NCBI RefSeq assembly: GCF_017811815.1
Contig: NZ_JADKZI010000010.1
Location: 1-64,000, forward strand
Source of the DNA: Flavonifractor sp. AGMB03687
GTDB taxonomy: Bacteria; Bacillota; Clostridia; Oscillospirales; Oscillospiraceae
Direction of reading: 5' to 3'
Length of the DNA: 64,000 nucleotides
The notes under the pieces were generated by a model. That model saw nothing but the letters and a program-made list of their open reading frames with translations, had not been told where the DNA came from and did not search any database. Positions 31,508 to 40,954 of the stretch are shown piece after piece; position 1 is the first letter of the stretch; every line of letters begins with the position of its first letter. The translations under genes and the position numbers were made by a program.

Positions 31508-32077
31508 ATGGAATCAAAGCTGTATGAAGAATGTCATGAAGGTGGCGGTTTTATGGCACAACAGGCTATGTTGAAACAAGATGAAACGGTCAGAACTCAA
31601 ATCCCCACCATGAAGCCCCTGGAGAAGGTGGACGCCCCCAAGGCCGCCGCTCCCGTTGCTGCTGCCACCGTGGACGTGCCCGGCGCCGAGGCCGGCCCCA
31701 TCGACTTCTCCAAGGTGGAGATCGAGCCCCTGTTCAAGGATGAGGTGGACTTTGACACCTTCTCCAAGTCCGATTTCCGGGCTGTTAAGGTGAAGGAGTG
31801 CACCGCGGTGCCTAAGAGCAAGAAGCTGCTGAAGTTCGTCCTGGATGACGGCACCGGCACCGACCGCGTGATCCTCAGCGGCATTCACGACACCTACGAG
31901 CCCGAGGAGCTGGTGGGCAAGACCCTGATCGCCATCACCAACCTGCCCGCCCGCAAGATGATGGGCATCGACTCCTGCGGCATGATCATCTCCGCCATCC
32001 ACTATGAGGAGGGCCAGGAGAAGCTGCACTGCCTGATGGTGGATGACCACATCCCTGCTGGCGCCAAGCTGTATTGA
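31508..32077 (+). CDS. metG (3' part): C-terminal tRNA-binding domain of methionyl-tRNA synthetase (split metG)
   Basis: 189 residues from ATG 31508 (AGGAAGG 8 bases upstream) or 174 from ATG 31553. From about residue 37 on it is host-like GC-rich code: an Ala/Pro linker, then an OB-fold tRNA-binding domain with VDFDTFSKSDFRAVKVKECT, PKSKKLLKFVLDDGTG, ILSGIHDTYEPEELVGKTLI, LPARKMMGIDSCGMIISA and a PAGAKLY end. This is the C-terminal domain of MetRS, which aids tRNA binding and dimer formation. The catalytic part is absent; the preceding DNA is ICE. The fragment has an apparent start and promoter from the element, so it may still be made as a separate chain. A native stand-alone Trbp111-type protein is the alternative. 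Confidence 0.7.
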   Translation: MESKLYEECHEGGGFMAQQAMLKQDETVRTQIPTMKPLEKVDAPKAAAPVAAATVDVPGAEAGPIDFSKVEIEPLFKDEVDFDTFSKSDFRAVKVKECTAVPKSKKLLKFVLDDGTGTDRVILSGIHDTYEPEELVGKTLIAITNLPARKMMGIDSCGMIISAIHYEEGQEKLHCLMVDDHIPAGAKLY

Positions 32078-32094
32078 TCGCTTTGAATCCAGTG

Positions 32095-32130
32095 AAAAAG
32101 CGGACCTGCCAATCGGCAGGTCCGCTTTTT
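32095..32130. terminator. Bidirectional terminator between metG part and ilvD
   Basis: AAAAAGCGGACCTGCC (32095-32110) and GGCAGGTCCGCTTTTT (32115-32130) pair fully around AATC, with T-runs on both strands. It serves both convergent genes. Confidence 0.9.
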
Positions 32131-32141
32131 TGTTGTTTGAT

Positions 32142-33803
32142 TTACTCCAGCACAGCACCGCGAGAGGCAGAGGTGACCAGTTTGGCGTAACGGGCCAGGT
32201 AGCCAGTCTTGACCTTGGGTTCCGGGCACACCCACTTGGCCTTGCGCTCGGCCAGGGTAGCCTCGTCCACCTGGACCTCGATTTTGCAGGCGGGGATATC
32301 GATGGAGATGATGTCGCCCTCCTCCACGAAGGCGATGGGGCCGCCCAGAGCAGCCTCGGGGGAGACATGGCCGATAGCGGCACCGCGGGTGGCGCCGGAG
32401 AAACGGCCGTCGGTGATGAGGGCCACGCTCTCGCCCAGGCCCATGCCCACGATGGCGGAGGTGGGATTGAGCATCTCGCGCATGCCGGGGCCGCCCTTGG
32501 GACCCTCGTAGCGGATGACCACCACGTCGCCGGGCACGATCTTGCCGGCGTAGATGGCGGTAATGGCCTCCTCCTCGGAGTCAAAGACACGGGCGGGGCC
32601 GGTGTGACTCATCATCTCGGGAGCCACGGCGGAGCGCTTAACCACGCAGCCCTCGGGGGCCAGGTTGCCCTTGAGCACGGCAATGCCGCCGTCGGCGGAG
32701 TAGGGATTCTCCACGGGACGGATAATCTCCGGGTTGCGGTTGGTGACACCCGCCAGATTCTCCTCCAGGGTCTTGCCAGTGCAGGTCATGACACTGGTGT
32801 CCAGCAGGCCCTTCTTGGTGAGTTCCTTCATGACGGCGTACACGCCGCCGGCACCCTCCAGATCCTCCATGTAGGTGTCGCCGGCGGGGGCCAGGTGGCA
32901 CAGGTTGGGGGTCTTGGAGGAGATCTCGTTGGACATGTCCAGATCCAGCTCGATGCCGCACTCGTGGGCAATGGCGGGCAGGTGGAGCATGGTGTTGGTG
33001 GAGCAGCCCAGAGCCATGTCCACGGTCTCGGCGTTGTGGAAGGCGGCGGGGGTCATGATGTCCCGGGGACGGATGTTGTTCTTCACCAGGTCCATGATCT
33101 GCATGCCGGCGTGCTTGGCCAGACGCAGACGGGCGGACCACACGGCGGGGATGGTGCCGTTGCCCCGCAGGCCCATGCCGATGGCCTCGGTGAGGCAGTT
33201 CATGGAGTTGGCGGTGTACATGCCGGAGCAGGAGCCACAGGTGGGGCAGGCGTTGTTCTCGTAGTCCTCCACGCCTTCCTCGTCCAGCTTGCCCGCCTTG
33301 TAGGCGCCTACCGCCTCAAACATGTGGCTCAGGCAGGAGCGGCGGCCGTCGTTGAGCCGACCGGCCAGCATGGGACCGCCGGAGCAGAAGATGGTGGGGA
33401 TGTTGACACGGGCGGCGGCCATCAGCAGGCCGGGCACGTTCTTGTCGCAGTTGGGGATCATGACCAGGCCGTCAAACTGGTGGGCGATGGCCATGGCCTC
33501 GGTGGAGTCGGCGATCAGGTCACGGGTGACCAGAGAGTACTTCATGCCGATGTGGCCCATGGCAATGCCGTCGCATACGGCGATGGCGGGGAACTCCACC
33601 GGGGTGCCGCCGGCAGCCCGGACACCGGCCTTGACGGCCTCGGCGATCTTGTCCAGATTCATGTGGCCGGGGACAATCTCATTGTAGGAGCACACCACGC
33701 CGATGAGGGGACGCTCCAGCTCCTCCTTGGTGTAGCCCAGAGCGTAGAAAAGAGAGCGGTTGGGGGCGCGTTCCACGCCCTTGGTAACATTATCGCTGCG
33801 CAT
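32142..33803 (-). CDS. ilvD: Dihydroxyacid dehydratase
   Basis: 553 residues from ATG 33803 (GAAGGAGG upstream). It dehydrates 2,3-dihydroxy acids to 2-keto acids in the shared path to valine, isoleucine and leucine. Iron-sulfur Cys are seen in [11 protein letters not shown] (about 119), [20 protein letters not shown] (about 190-198) and the family motif [16 protein letters not shown]. Length is normal. It stands apart from the ilvBNC operon 4 kb away and has a divergent GntR-type regulator, so it may be separately controlled. Confidence 0.95.
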   Translation of the reverse strand: MRSDNVTKGVERAPNRSLFYALGYTKEELERPLIGVVCSYNEIVPGHMNLDKIAEAVKAGVRAAGGTPVEFPAIAVCDGIAMGHIGMKYSLVTRDLIADSTEAMAIAHQFDGLVMIPNCDKNVPGLLMAAARVNIPTIFCSGGPMLAGRLNDGRRSCLSHMFEAVGAYKAGKLDEEGVEDYENNACPTCGSCSGMYTANSMNCLTEAIGMGLRGNGTIPAVWSARLRLAKHAGMQIMDLVKNNIRPRDIMTPAAFHNAETVDMALGCSTNTMLHLPAIAHECGIELDLDMSNEISSKTPNLCHLAPAGDTYMEDLEGAGGVYAVMKELTKKGLLDTSVMTCTGKTLEENLAGVTNRNPEIIRPVENPYSADGGIAVLKGNLAPEGCVVKRSAVAPEMMSHTGPARVFDSEEEAITAIYAGKIVPGDVVVIRYEGPKGGPGMREMLNPTSAIVGMGLGESVALITDGRFSGATRGAAIGHVSPEAALGGPIAFVEEGDIISIDIPACKIEVQVDEATLAERKAKWVCPEPKVKTGYLARYAKLVTSASRGAVLE

Positions 33804-33920
33804 GGGAAATGACCTCCTTCTATGTATCACTTGCGTTGTATGATGACGCTTGCATTGTCTGACTATATATTATATGATAGGGATAGAACTGTCAAGGACT
33901 GACCAGAAGGGAAGTAGGGT

Positions 33921-34598
33921 ATGGAAAGGAAAAATCTGGCCCAGCAGACGGCGGAACGGCTGTACAGCCGCATTGTGTTGGAAAAGGGGCTGACCGCAGG
34001 GGAGAAGCTGCCCAACGAGGTGGAGCTGGCCCGGGAGCTGGGGGTGAGCCGGGCCACCCTGCGGGAGGCCATCCGTACATTGACCGCCCAGGGTGTACTG
34101 GAGGTGCGCCGGGGTAAGGGTACCTTTGTGGCCCAGCAGGTGGCGGAGATGGACGACTTCGGCTTCTCCAGCCTGGAGCAGATCCGCGGCCAGCTGCGGG
34201 ACCTGTTTGAGCTGCGCTCTATCTTTGAACCCCGGGCGGCGGAGCTGGCCTGCCGGCGGGCCACAGCGGAGGAGCTGGAGGAGATCCTGCACCGGGGCAT
34301 GGAGGTGGAGCGGTGTATCCAGGCCGGGCAGGACCGGACCCAGGCCGACCGGGCCTTCCACGCCGCCATCGTCCGGGGGACCCACAACGAATTTCTGGTC
34401 CGGCTGCTCCCCCTCATCGACCAGGCAGTGGCATCGGCGCTGACGGCTGGGGAGCACCAGGAGCAGCTGGCGGAGGATACCCGCCGGGACCACGCCCTGC
34501 TGATGGAGTTTTTCCGCAAGCGGGACGGAGAGGGAGCCGGGTACGCTATGGCCATCCACATGCGCCACAGCATGGACGTCATGGGGCTGGAGGAGTAG
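33921..34598 (+). CDS. GntR-family regulator, FadR/FCD subgroup
   Basis: 225 residues. Winged helix at 8-75 with [36 protein letters not shown] (in part), then an all-helical FCD ligand domain with the metal-binding pattern [25 protein letters not shown] and HALLMEF...[12 protein letters not shown]. Such proteins bind small acids and repress a neighbour. It is divergent from ilvD across 117 bases, so it probably controls ilvD, itself or both. The ligand is not predictable from sequence. Confidence 0.85.
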   Translation: MERKNLAQQTAERLYSRIVLEKGLTAGEKLPNEVELARELGVSRATLREAIRTLTAQGVLEVRRGKGTFVAQQVAEMDDFGFSSLEQIRGQLRDLFELRSIFEPRAAELACRRATAEELEEILHRGMEVERCIQAGQDRTQADRAFHAAIVRGTHNEFLVRLLPLIDQAVASALTAGEHQEQLAEDTRRDHALLMEFFRKRDGEGAGYAMAIHMRHSMDVMGLEE

Positions 34599-34686
34599 TT
34601 GGCAACCCAAAGTTGCGCGATAGTTGGTGGAGGCAACCGGGATTTTTGCGTATACTGGGCCCATCCAATCCAAAGAAGGTGACGTG

Positions 34687-35040
34687 ATGCTGTTTGGGAC
34701 CATTGCGGCTGGAGTGGGCCTGCTGATTTGGTTGGCTGGAATGGGAATTTTTCTGGTTCTGCTGATCCTGGCCATCCGGGCACTGCGGAAGTATTTGCGC
34801 AGCGGGCCGGTGCGGCGGGAGAAGGCAGAAATAAAGCGATCCCTGGGGGAGACCCTCAAGGACCACCGGACCCGCTGCAAAATGACCCAGGAATTTGTGG
34901 CCGAGGCCATCGGCGTAAGCCGTCAGGCGGTGAGCAAGTGGGAGAGCGGCGCAGCTGACCCCAGCACATCCAACCTGCTGGCTCTGGCCAAGCTGTACGG
35001 GGTATCTGCCACAGAACTGCTGTCTGGTACGGAGACGTAA
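34687..35040 (+). CDS. Membrane-anchored XRE-type DNA-binding protein
   Basis: 117 residues from ATG 34687, behind GAAGGTGACGTG. One membrane helix (about 8-30, VGLLIWLAGMGIFLVLLILA) is followed by a short basic linker and a Cro/C1-type HTH (about 55-112): LGETLKDHRTRCKMTQEFVAEAIGVSRQAVSKWESGAADPSTSNLL (in part). Such anchored XRE proteins are common in Clostridia; target unknown. A strong terminator follows. Confidence 0.8.
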   Translation: MLFGTIAAGVGLLIWLAGMGIFLVLLILAIRALRKYLRSGPVRREKAEIKRSLGETLKDHRTRCKMTQEFVAEAIGVSRQAVSKWESGAADPSTSNLLALAKLYGVSATELLSGTET

Positions 35041-35046
35041 ATAAGA

Positions 35047-35081
35047 GGGGGCCTGTTCTAAATGGGACAGGCCCCCTTTTT
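35047..35081 (+). terminator. Rho-independent terminator
   Basis: GGGGGCCTGT (35047-35056) and ACAGGCCCCC (35067-35076), then TTTTT. Confidence 0.9.
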
Positions 35082-35088
35082 GCCGGGA

Positions 35089-35117
35089 TTGACGGAGGAT
35101 AAAGGGAACCGTATAAT
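35089..35117 (+). promoter_or_regulatory. Sigma-A promoter of the acyltransferase gene
   Basis: TTGACG (35089-35094), 17-base spacer, TATAAT (35112-35117). Transcription would start near 35124, too close to ATG 35130 for a ribosome site, which supports the GTG 35154 start. Confidence 0.75.
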
Positions 35118-35153
35118 AGCATCATAACAATGTTATGGACAGGGGGGAGAGCA

Positions 35154-36167
35154 GTGGCAGAAGAACACCAGGGCGGCTATAAGCTGCTGAGCCGGTACCG
35201 GAGGGAACTGATGGGGCTGGCCATGCTGGGCGTCATGCTGTTCCACGCCTATGAGCTGGAGCTCACCTCCCTGCCTCTGCGGGCCTTCCGCCAGATGGGC
35301 TTTGCCGGTGTGGACATCTTCTTGCTGCTGTCCGGCATGGGGATCTGCTGCTCCATGTACCGCAGGGAGGGGGAGCCGGTAGGGCAGTACTACCTTCGCC
35401 GGTGCCGGCGGCTGCTGCCCGCCTTCTGGCTGGTGGTGGGCCTCTACAGTGTGGCACTGGCCCTGGCCGGGCGGATCAGGCCCGATGTGATCCTGTGGAA
35501 CCTGTCCACCCTCTCCTACTGGTGGAACATCCCGGGCGGCTTTAACTGGTATGTTTCCGCCATTGTGGTGCTCTATCTGCTGGCGCCCTTCTATTACCGC
35601 CTGTTCCGGCGGTGTCGCCAGAAGGAACTGCTTACTCTGGCAGTTTATGTAGTGGGCTATGTTCTCTACCGTCAGACCTGGAGTGCCGGTATGCTCCATC
35701 TGCTGGACTTTTTCCTGCGGGTACCCGATTTTGCCATGGGCTTTCTGCTGGCCTCTTATCTGGAGGAGGGCAGAAAGCTGAACCGGCGGCATCTGGTGTT
35801 CTGGGCTGGGACGGTGGTCCTGTCTGTGGCGATCGTATGGCTGTGGCGCACCCAGCCGGTGATTGCGCCCCTCTGTCTGGCGGTGACTCTGGCCCTGGTG
35901 CCCGCCTGCCTGGTGCTGGGCAAGCTGCTGGACTGGCTGCCCGGACGGTGGTTCCATCGCTTTTTGCGGACGGTGGGCGGCAGCAGCCTGGAGATCTATC
36001 TGCTCAATGTAATCATCACCCGGGAGTTTGACCTGCTGGCCCCCTGGCTGGACCACGATCCCATCCGCATCACCTATTACCTCATTGCCTATCCCATCAA
36101 CCTGGTGCTGGGGATCTTGCTCCATCGGGGACTGGAACGGTTGAAGAAAGAGCGGACAAACGACTGA
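35154..36167 (+). CDS. Acyltransferase-3-type membrane protein
   Basis: 337 residues from GTG 35154 (GGGGGGAG upstream; ATG 35130 is an alternative). About ten membrane helices. The N-terminal LMGLAMLGVMLFHAYE with the conserved His and the FAGVDIFLLLSGMGICCSMYR segment mark the OafA/NodX-type acyltransferase-3 family, which acylates sugars of surface polymers at the membrane. Substrate unknown. Single-gene unit between promoter and terminator. Confidence 0.8.
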   Translation: MAEEHQGGYKLLSRYRRELMGLAMLGVMLFHAYELELTSLPLRAFRQMGFAGVDIFLLLSGMGICCSMYRREGEPVGQYYLRRCRRLLPAFWLVVGLYSVALALAGRIRPDVILWNLSTLSYWWNIPGGFNWYVSAIVVLYLLAPFYYRLFRRCRQKELLTLAVYVVGYVLYRQTWSAGMLHLLDFFLRVPDFAMGFLLASYLEEGRKLNRRHLVFWAGTVVLSVAIVWLWRTQPVIAPLCLAVTLALVPACLVLGKLLDWLPGRWFHRFLRTVGGSSLEIYLLNVIITREFDLLAPWLDHDPIRITYYLIAYPINLVLGILLHRGLERLKKERTND

Positions 36168-36199
36168 TTGTACTAAAATTCCATTATTCCGAGAAAAAT

Positions 36200-36224
36200 G
36201 GCCGCCTGATGGCGGCCGTTTTTT
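36200..36224 (+). terminator. Rho-independent terminator
   Basis: GGCCGCC (36200-36206) and GGCGGCC (36211-36217) around TGAT, then GTTTTTTG. Confidence 0.85.
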
Positions 36225-36270
36225 GTTGCAGCAGGTCCGTTTTCCTTGGGAGAAAAGAGCGAAAATAAGT

Positions 36271-36302
36271 TTGTAACGATTAGGGCGTATGTGCGTCTTA
36301 TA
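36271..36302 (+). promoter_or_regulatory. ECF-type autoregulatory promoter
   Basis: TTGTAAC (36271-36277), 16 bases, CGTCTTATA (36294-36302): the standard TGTAAC/CGTC layout of ECF sigma promoters, just ahead of the sigma gene itself. Confidence 0.8.
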
Positions 36303-36324
36303 GGTGGAAAGAGAGGAGATGCGG

Positions 36325-36798
36325 ATGGACTTTGACCAGCTGTATCAGGAACAATTTCCCGTGGTGTACCGCTATCTGACGGCCCTGTGTGGGAATCAGG
36401 CATTGGCGGAAGAATTGACTCAGGAGACCTTTTACCGGGCGATTGAACACGGCGATTCGTTCCGGGGAGAGTGCAGACTGTCGGTGTGGTTATGCCAGAT
36501 CGGGAAAAATTGCTGGCGCTCCTATTTGCGCAAAGCCAAACAGAACGCGGATGAGGGCGCGTTGGAAGGGATGGCTGCCCCTCAAGATGTGGAGGAAGGC
36601 CTGCTTACCCAGGACAGCGCCCGGGAGATTCATCAGCGATTGCACGCTTTGCCGGAACCATACCGGGAGGTGTTTTCTCTGAGGGTCTTTGCGGAATTGC
36701 CCTTTGGACAGATTGGGGCGTTGTTCGGAAAGTCGGAAAACTGGGCCAGAGTGACGTATTACCGGGCCAAACAGAAAATTCGGGAGGGATTGTTATGA
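36325..36798 (+). CDS. ECF sigma factor
   Basis: 157 residues from ATG 36325 (AGAGGAG 7 bases upstream; in-frame starts further up lack good spacing). Region 2: FPVVYRYLTALCGNQALAEELTQETFYRAIEHGDSFRG in part, and WLCQIGKNCWRSYLRKAKQ. Region 4: LPEPYREVFSLRVFAELPFGQIGALFGKSENWARVTYYRAKQKI in part. Its stop overlaps the anti-sigma start by four bases. It is probably autoregulated via the promoter at 36271. Confidence 0.9.
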   Translation: MDFDQLYQEQFPVVYRYLTALCGNQALAEELTQETFYRAIEHGDSFRGECRLSVWLCQIGKNCWRSYLRKAKQNADEGALEGMAAPQDVEEGLLTQDSAREIHQRLHALPEPYREVFSLRVFAELPFGQIGALFGKSENWARVTYYRAKQKIREGLL

Positions 36799-37454
36799 AA
36801 TGTGAGATCATCCGGGATCTGCTGCCGTTGTACTGTGACGAGTTGTGCAGCCAAGAGAGCCGTCAGGAGATCGAAACCCATCTGGGGCAGTGTAAAGCAT
36901 GTCAGAGCTATCTGGAGGAAATGAGAGGGGAGAGTGTCCCTGCGCCGCCTGCCCCCGATGTTGAAGTGGAGGCAAAGATCTTACAAGGTGTGAAACGGAA
37001 ATTCTCTCGCCGGCGCAGACGCTCTATCCTTATCGCTGTGGCGGTTATGCTGGTTTTTTCTGTGGTTCTGGTGGGTGCTGCCGATGTGGAGCGGCCGGTA
37101 CCTTATACAGATGGCCTGGTAACGGCGCAGCTGGCGGTGGATGAGGTGATCGATCTCTATTACCATGGCGGGAGCTACAACACCTTTTATGGCTTCAGCC
37201 GGGAACTGGATGGCCGCAATGCTGTATTCCTGTATTTTGATGAGACCATCGTCTCTGGGATCAAGCCCCGGGGGGAGGGGCATTTGAGCATTGGAAATGC
37301 GCTGTTGACTGACTACGAGACGGCGACCTATCAGGTCAGCCGGGAAGTGGACGCGGTCTACTATCTGGTGGGCGATTATGTAACGCTGCCTGATTTGGAT
37401 CAGGAGGCCTTTGAACAGGCAACGGCAGATGCGGTGCTGCTTTGGGAGCGCTGA
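36795..37454 (+). CDS. Zinc-finger anti-sigma factor
   Basis: 219 residues. The N-terminal zf-HC2 motif is clear: CEIIRDLLPLYCDELCSQES, then ETHLGQCKACQSYLEEM with H-x3-C-x2-C. A membrane helix lies at about 79-98 (ILIAVAVMLVFSVVLVGAAD), and about 120 residues lie outside the cell with no recognised domain. It should hold the ECF factor at the membrane until a signal arrives. Confidence 0.85.
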   Translation: MKCEIIRDLLPLYCDELCSQESRQEIETHLGQCKACQSYLEEMRGESVPAPPAPDVEVEAKILQGVKRKFSRRRRRSILIAVAVMLVFSVVLVGAADVERPVPYTDGLVTAQLAVDEVIDLYYHGGSYNTFYGFSRELDGRNAVFLYFDETIVSGIKPRGEGHLSIGNALLTDYETATYQVSREVDAVYYLVGDYVTLPDLDQEAFEQATADAVLLWER

Positions 37455-37466
37455 GACAGTAAAAAT

Positions 37467-37498
37467 AAAAGGGGTACGGCGTAAGCCGTACCCCTTTT
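37467..37498. terminator. Bidirectional terminator between anti-sigma gene and ilvC
   Basis: AAAAGGGGTACGGC (37467-37480) and GCCGTACCCCTTTT (37485-37498) pair fully around GTAA. Confidence 0.9.
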
Positions 37499-37510
37499 GC
37501 ATGTGTCCAA

Positions 37511-38530
37511 TTAGTTGGAAGCGGTGTCCAGATCGGTGTCGCCACCCCAGATCATGTTCTTGCGCAGCTCCTCGCCCACGATCTCCATCTGGTGCTTCTT
37601 CAGCTGAGCACGCTTGGAGTTGAAGAAGGTGCGACCGTTCTTGTTCTCGGCGATCCACTTGCCGGCGAAGGTACCATCCTGAATGTCGTCCAGAACCTTG
37701 CGCATGTTCTTCTTGGTCTCCTCGTAAGGCAGGACGCGGGGACCGGAGACATACTCGCCGAACTCGGCGGTGTCGGAGATGGAGTAGTTCATGGCAGCTA
37801 CGCCGCCCTTGTTGATCAGGTCGATGATGAGCTTCATCTCGTGGATGCACTCGAAGTAGGCGTTCTCGGGCTCATAGCCGGCCTCGACCAGAGTCTCGAA
37901 GCCACACTTCATCAGGTCAACCACGCCGCCGCACAGCACGCACTGCTCGCCGAACAGGTCGGTCTCGGTCTCGTCGTGGAAGGTGGTCTCCATGACACCG
38001 GCGCGGGCGCCGCCGATACCGGCGATGTAAGCCAAGGCGATCTTATAGGCGTTGCCGGTGGCGTTCTGCTCCACGGCCACCAGGCAGGGCACGCCCTTGC
38101 CGTTGACGTAGGTGGAGCGGACGGTGTGGCCGGGGCCCTTGGGGGCAGCCATGAACACGTCCACACCGGCGGGAGGAACGATCTGCTGATAGCGGATATT
38201 GAAGCCGTGAGCGAAAGCCAGAGCCTTGCCCTCGGTCATGTAGGGGGCGATGTCCTTCTTATAAACATCGGCCTGGACCTCGTCGTTGATGAGGATCATC
38301 ACGATGTCGCCCCACTGAGCGGCCTCGGGCACGGTCTTGACCTGCAGGCCGGCCTGCTCAGCCTTGGCCCAGCTCTTGGAGCCCTCACGCAGACCCACGC
38401 AGACGTCGCAGCCGGAATCCTTCAGATTCATGGCGTGAGCGTGGCCCTGGGAACCGAAGCCGATGATGGCGATCTTCTTACCGTTCAGGTAGGACAGGTC
38501 ACAGTCCTTCTCGTAATACATCTTAGCCAT
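37511..38530 (-). CDS. ilvC: Ketol-acid reductoisomerase
   Basis: 339 residues, class I length. It rearranges and reduces acetolactate or acetohydroxybutyrate with NAD(P)H. The nucleotide motif [21 protein letters not shown] (in part, about 20-38) and the Mg-binding region around [13 protein letters not shown] (about 189-201) and [13 protein letters not shown] (about 224-236) are present. It is the last gene of ilvB-ilvN-ilvC, 114 bases after ilvN, with AAAGGAG before the ATG. Confidence 0.97.
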   Translation of the reverse strand: MAKMYYEKDCDLSYLNGKKIAIIGFGSQGHAHAMNLKDSGCDVCVGLREGSKSWAKAEQAGLQVKTVPEAAQWGDIVMILINDEVQADVYKKDIAPYMTEGKALAFAHGFNIRYQQIVPPAGVDVFMAAPKGPGHTVRSTYVNGKGVPCLVAVEQNATGNAYKIALAYIAGIGGARAGVMETTFHDETETDLFGEQCVLCGGVVDLMKCGFETLVEAGYEPENAYFECIHEMKLIIDLINKGGVAAMNYSISDTAEFGEYVSGPRVLPYEETKKNMRKVLDDIQDGTFAGKWIAENKNGRTFFNSKRAQLKKHQMEIVGEELRKNMIWGGDTDLDTASN

Positions 38531-38644
38531 AGTCGTTGCACTCCTTTGTCAGAATGATTTGATGGACCCATAGTAACACAGCAGGGACCAAAAGAATGAT
38601 AAGTATGATACAATCTCCGGAAAGATTTCGGAGAGGGGGGGAAC

Positions 38645-39205
38645 TTACAGGATGTTCTTGCCCAGATTGAACTCGGTCTGCTCCTTGGTCTCGTCGCCAA
38701 TGGTGTAGGCGCCACGCTCCAGGGCCACCATGCCGGTACGGACCAGCTCCAGGATGCCGAAGGCCTCCAGCAGCTTCTGCATGGCCTCCGCCTTGCTCTC
38801 ATCGCCGATGAGGGCCAGGGTCAGGGATTTCAGGGACACGTCGATGATGGAGGCCCGGAAGATATTGGCGATCTGAATAACCTCGTTGCGGATGTCGTGG
38901 GTCTCCGCCTTGACCTTGAACATGACCAGCTCGCGGCGGATGGAGCGCTCCGGCTTCAGCTCCTGCACGGAGTAGACGGGGTACTGCTTGCGCAGTTGGT
39001 TCATGATCTGCTCGATCATGGGGGCGTCGGCCCATACCTCGATGGTGATACGGGACACCGTGGGGTCGTCGGTGGTGCCCACGGCCAGGGATTCAATGTT
39101 GTAGCCCTTGCGGGAGAACAGCCGGGAGACCTGGGACAGGACGCCGGCGGCGTTTTCCACCAGCACCGAAAGGGTGCGGCGGGTGGCGTTCATTTCATTC
39201 ATCAT
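38645..39205 (-). CDS. ilvN: Acetolactate synthase small (regulatory) subunit
   Basis: 186 residues. The N-terminal ACT domain (about 8-80, RRTLSVLVENAAGVLSQVSRLFSRKGYNIESLAVG in part) binds valine for feedback inhibition, and the C-terminal domain (about 85-165) activates the large subunit. Starts 12 bases after ilvB. The tail after residue 165 is short and typical of Clostridia. Confidence 0.95.
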   Translation of the reverse strand: MMNEMNATRRTLSVLVENAAGVLSQVSRLFSRKGYNIESLAVGTTDDPTVSRITIEVWADAPMIEQIMNQLRKQYPVYSVQELKPERSIRRELVMFKVKAETHDIRNEVIQIANIFRASIIDVSLKSLTLALIGDESKAEAMQKLLEAFGILELVRTGMVALERGAYTIGDETKEQTEFNLGKNIL

Positions 39206-39217
39206 TCCACACCCTCC

Positions 39218-40927
39218 TCAGTCCAGGATAAAGTCGGTGACGGGAGTACCCGCGGACACCATGGGGTGGACCATGGCGTCCTTGTCAATGGCGCACTCGA
39301 TCAGATAGGGGCGACCGCTGGCCACGGCCCGGCGGAAGGCCGCCTCAAACTCCTCCTGTGTGGCGGCCCGCTCGCCCTGGATGCCGTAGGCCTCCGCCAG
39401 CTTGACGAAGTCGGGGCCGCGGTCCAGGTCGGTCTGGGAGAAGCGCTTCTGATAAATCAGGTTCTGCCACTGGCGAACCATGCCCAGGGTACGGTTGTTG
39501 AAGATGACCGTGATCACCGGGATATTATAGTGCTCCACGGTACACAGCTCATGGCAGTTCATGCGGAAGCAGCCGTCGCCGGTGCACTGGACCACCACCT
39601 TGCCGGGATTGCCCACGGCGGCGCCCATGGCAGCGCCCAGGCCGAAGCCCATGGTGCCAAAGCCGCCGGAGGTGATCAGCTGGCCGGGGCGGGAGAAGTG
39701 GTAGTACTGGGCGCACCACATCTGGTGCTGGCCCACGTCGGTGGCGATGATGGCGTCCCCGTCGGTGACGGCCTGAATGGTCTCCAGAATCTCGTGGGGA
39801 TGGAGGATCTCATCCTTCTTCAGGGGGATCTCCTTGTGGGAGAAAACCCATTCCTTCCACTCGGGGTAGTCGTGGGCGGGCAGCTTGGCATTGAGCAGCT
39901 CCAGCACCCGGCGGGCGTCACCGATGATGTGGTGGTCGGTGACCACGTTCTTGTCGATCTCAGCGCGGTCGATGTCGATGTGGACGATCTTGGCGTTGGG
40001 AGCGAAGGTGGCGGGGTCGGTGGCCACCCGGTCGGAGAAGCGGCAGCCGATGGCGATGAGCAGGTCGCACTGGTCACTGGCCATGTTGGAGGCGTGGGAG
40101 CCGTGCATGCCGATCATGCCGGTGAACAGGGGATGGTTGCCGGGGCAGGCGCCGCCGCCCATGATAGTGGAAGCCACGGGGGCGTTGAGGATTTCAATGA
40201 ACTTGCGGAACTGAGGCACCGCGCCGCGGGAGCGGATGACGCCGCCGCCCACCAGAACCAGGGGCCGGCGGGCCTCCTCGATCATGTCCAGCAGGGTCTG
40301 GATGTCGCCGGCGTCGGGCTCGGGGGCCTTCAGCTCGTGGCTGGCCCGGCGGAGCATGGCGGCCAGACGGCCGTGGTTGGGATGCTCGGCCAGGGGGAGA
40401 GGCTCATAGTCGGCCTCGGCGGCAGTGACGTTCTTGGCGATGTCCACCAGTACAGGGCCGGGGCGTCCGGTGCGGGCAATGGCGAAGGCCTCCCGGATCA
40501 CGTCGGCCAGCTGGTTGGGGTCCTTCACCAGGTAGTTGCACTTGGTGATGGGCATGGAGATGCCGGTGATGTCAACCTCCTGGAAGGAGTCCTTGCCGAT
40601 CAGGTTCTCGCTGACGTTGCAGGTGATGAACACAACGGGGGAGGAATCGTAGTAGGCGGTGGCGATGCCGGTGGTCAGGTTGGTGGCACCAGGGCCCGAG
40701 GTGGCGAAGCACACGCCCACCTTGCCGGTAGCACGGGCGTAGCCGTCGGCGGCGTGGGAGGCGCCCTGCTCATGGGCGGTCAGAATATGGCGGATCTTAT
40801 TCTTATAGCCGTGCAGCTCAAACTCGTCATATACGTTTAGAATGGTGCCGCCGGGGTAACCGAATACGGTATCCACCCCCTGCTCCAGCAGACATTCCAT
40901 CAGGATCTGGGCTGTTTTCATTCTCAT
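39218..40927 (-). CDS. ilvB: Acetolactate synthase large (catalytic) subunit
   Basis: 569 residues from ATG 40927, behind AAAGGAGG. A ThDP enzyme that condenses pyruvate to acetolactate. The catalytic Glu lies in ILTAHEQGASHAADGYARATG (in part, about 45-62), the FAD/substrate domain in the middle, and the ThDP-Mg motif GDGCFRMNCHELCTVEHYNIP with NN (about 440-468) near the end. First gene of the ilvBNC operon, under a T-box leader. Confidence 0.97.
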   Translation of the reverse strand: MRMKTAQILMECLLEQGVDTVFGYPGGTILNVYDEFELHGYKNKIRHILTAHEQGASHAADGYARATGKVGVCFATSGPGATNLTTGIATAYYDSSPVVFITCNVSENLIGKDSFQEVDITGISMPITKCNYLVKDPNQLADVIREAFAIARTGRPGPVLVDIAKNVTAAEADYEPLPLAEHPNHGRLAAMLRRASHELKAPEPDAGDIQTLLDMIEEARRPLVLVGGGVIRSRGAVPQFRKFIEILNAPVASTIMGGGACPGNHPLFTGMIGMHGSHASNMASDQCDLLIAIGCRFSDRVATDPATFAPNAKIVHIDIDRAEIDKNVVTDHHIIGDARRVLELLNAKLPAHDYPEWKEWVFSHKEIPLKKDEILHPHEILETIQAVTDGDAIIATDVGQHQMWCAQYYHFSRPGQLITSGGFGTMGFGLGAAMGAAVGNPGKVVVQCTGDGCFRMNCHELCTVEHYNIPVITVIFNNRTLGMVRQWQNLIYQKRFSQTDLDRGPDFVKLAEAYGIQGERAATQEEFEAAFRRAVASGRPYLIECAIDKDAMVHPMVSAGTPVTDFILD

Positions 40928-40954
40928 GGTGGAAAAGACCTCCTTTGGCTGGTA

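Larger units (their letters stand above)
1..31600. mobile_element. Partial ICE with nested cargo (right end in window)
   Basis: The whole left half is accessory DNA. It holds a type IV secretion operon on the minus strand (16.5-31.2 kb) and AT-rich cargo to its left, including an IS, resistance genes, a recombinase remnant, secreted proteins and a sigma system. Base composition and codon use change sharply near 31.6 kb, where GC-rich host coding sequence for a MetRS C-terminal domain begins. No integrase, relaxase or left attachment site is visible, so the element extends beyond base 1. The right boundary is an estimate (about 31,595-31,615) from composition and protein homology, not from a seen direct repeat. 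Confidence 0.75.

Noticed and set aside
31296-31517. 73-codon minus-strand ORF upstream of the replication-type gene
   Set aside because: No ribosome site or recognisable sequence, and it covers the repeat cluster, so a control region is more likely.
32043-33812. 589-codon open frame on the plus strand
   Set aside because: Antisense shadow of ilvD.
38897-40840. 647-codon open frame on the plus strand
   Set aside because: Antisense shadow of ilvN and ilvB, with the same His/Gly/Val-rich composition.
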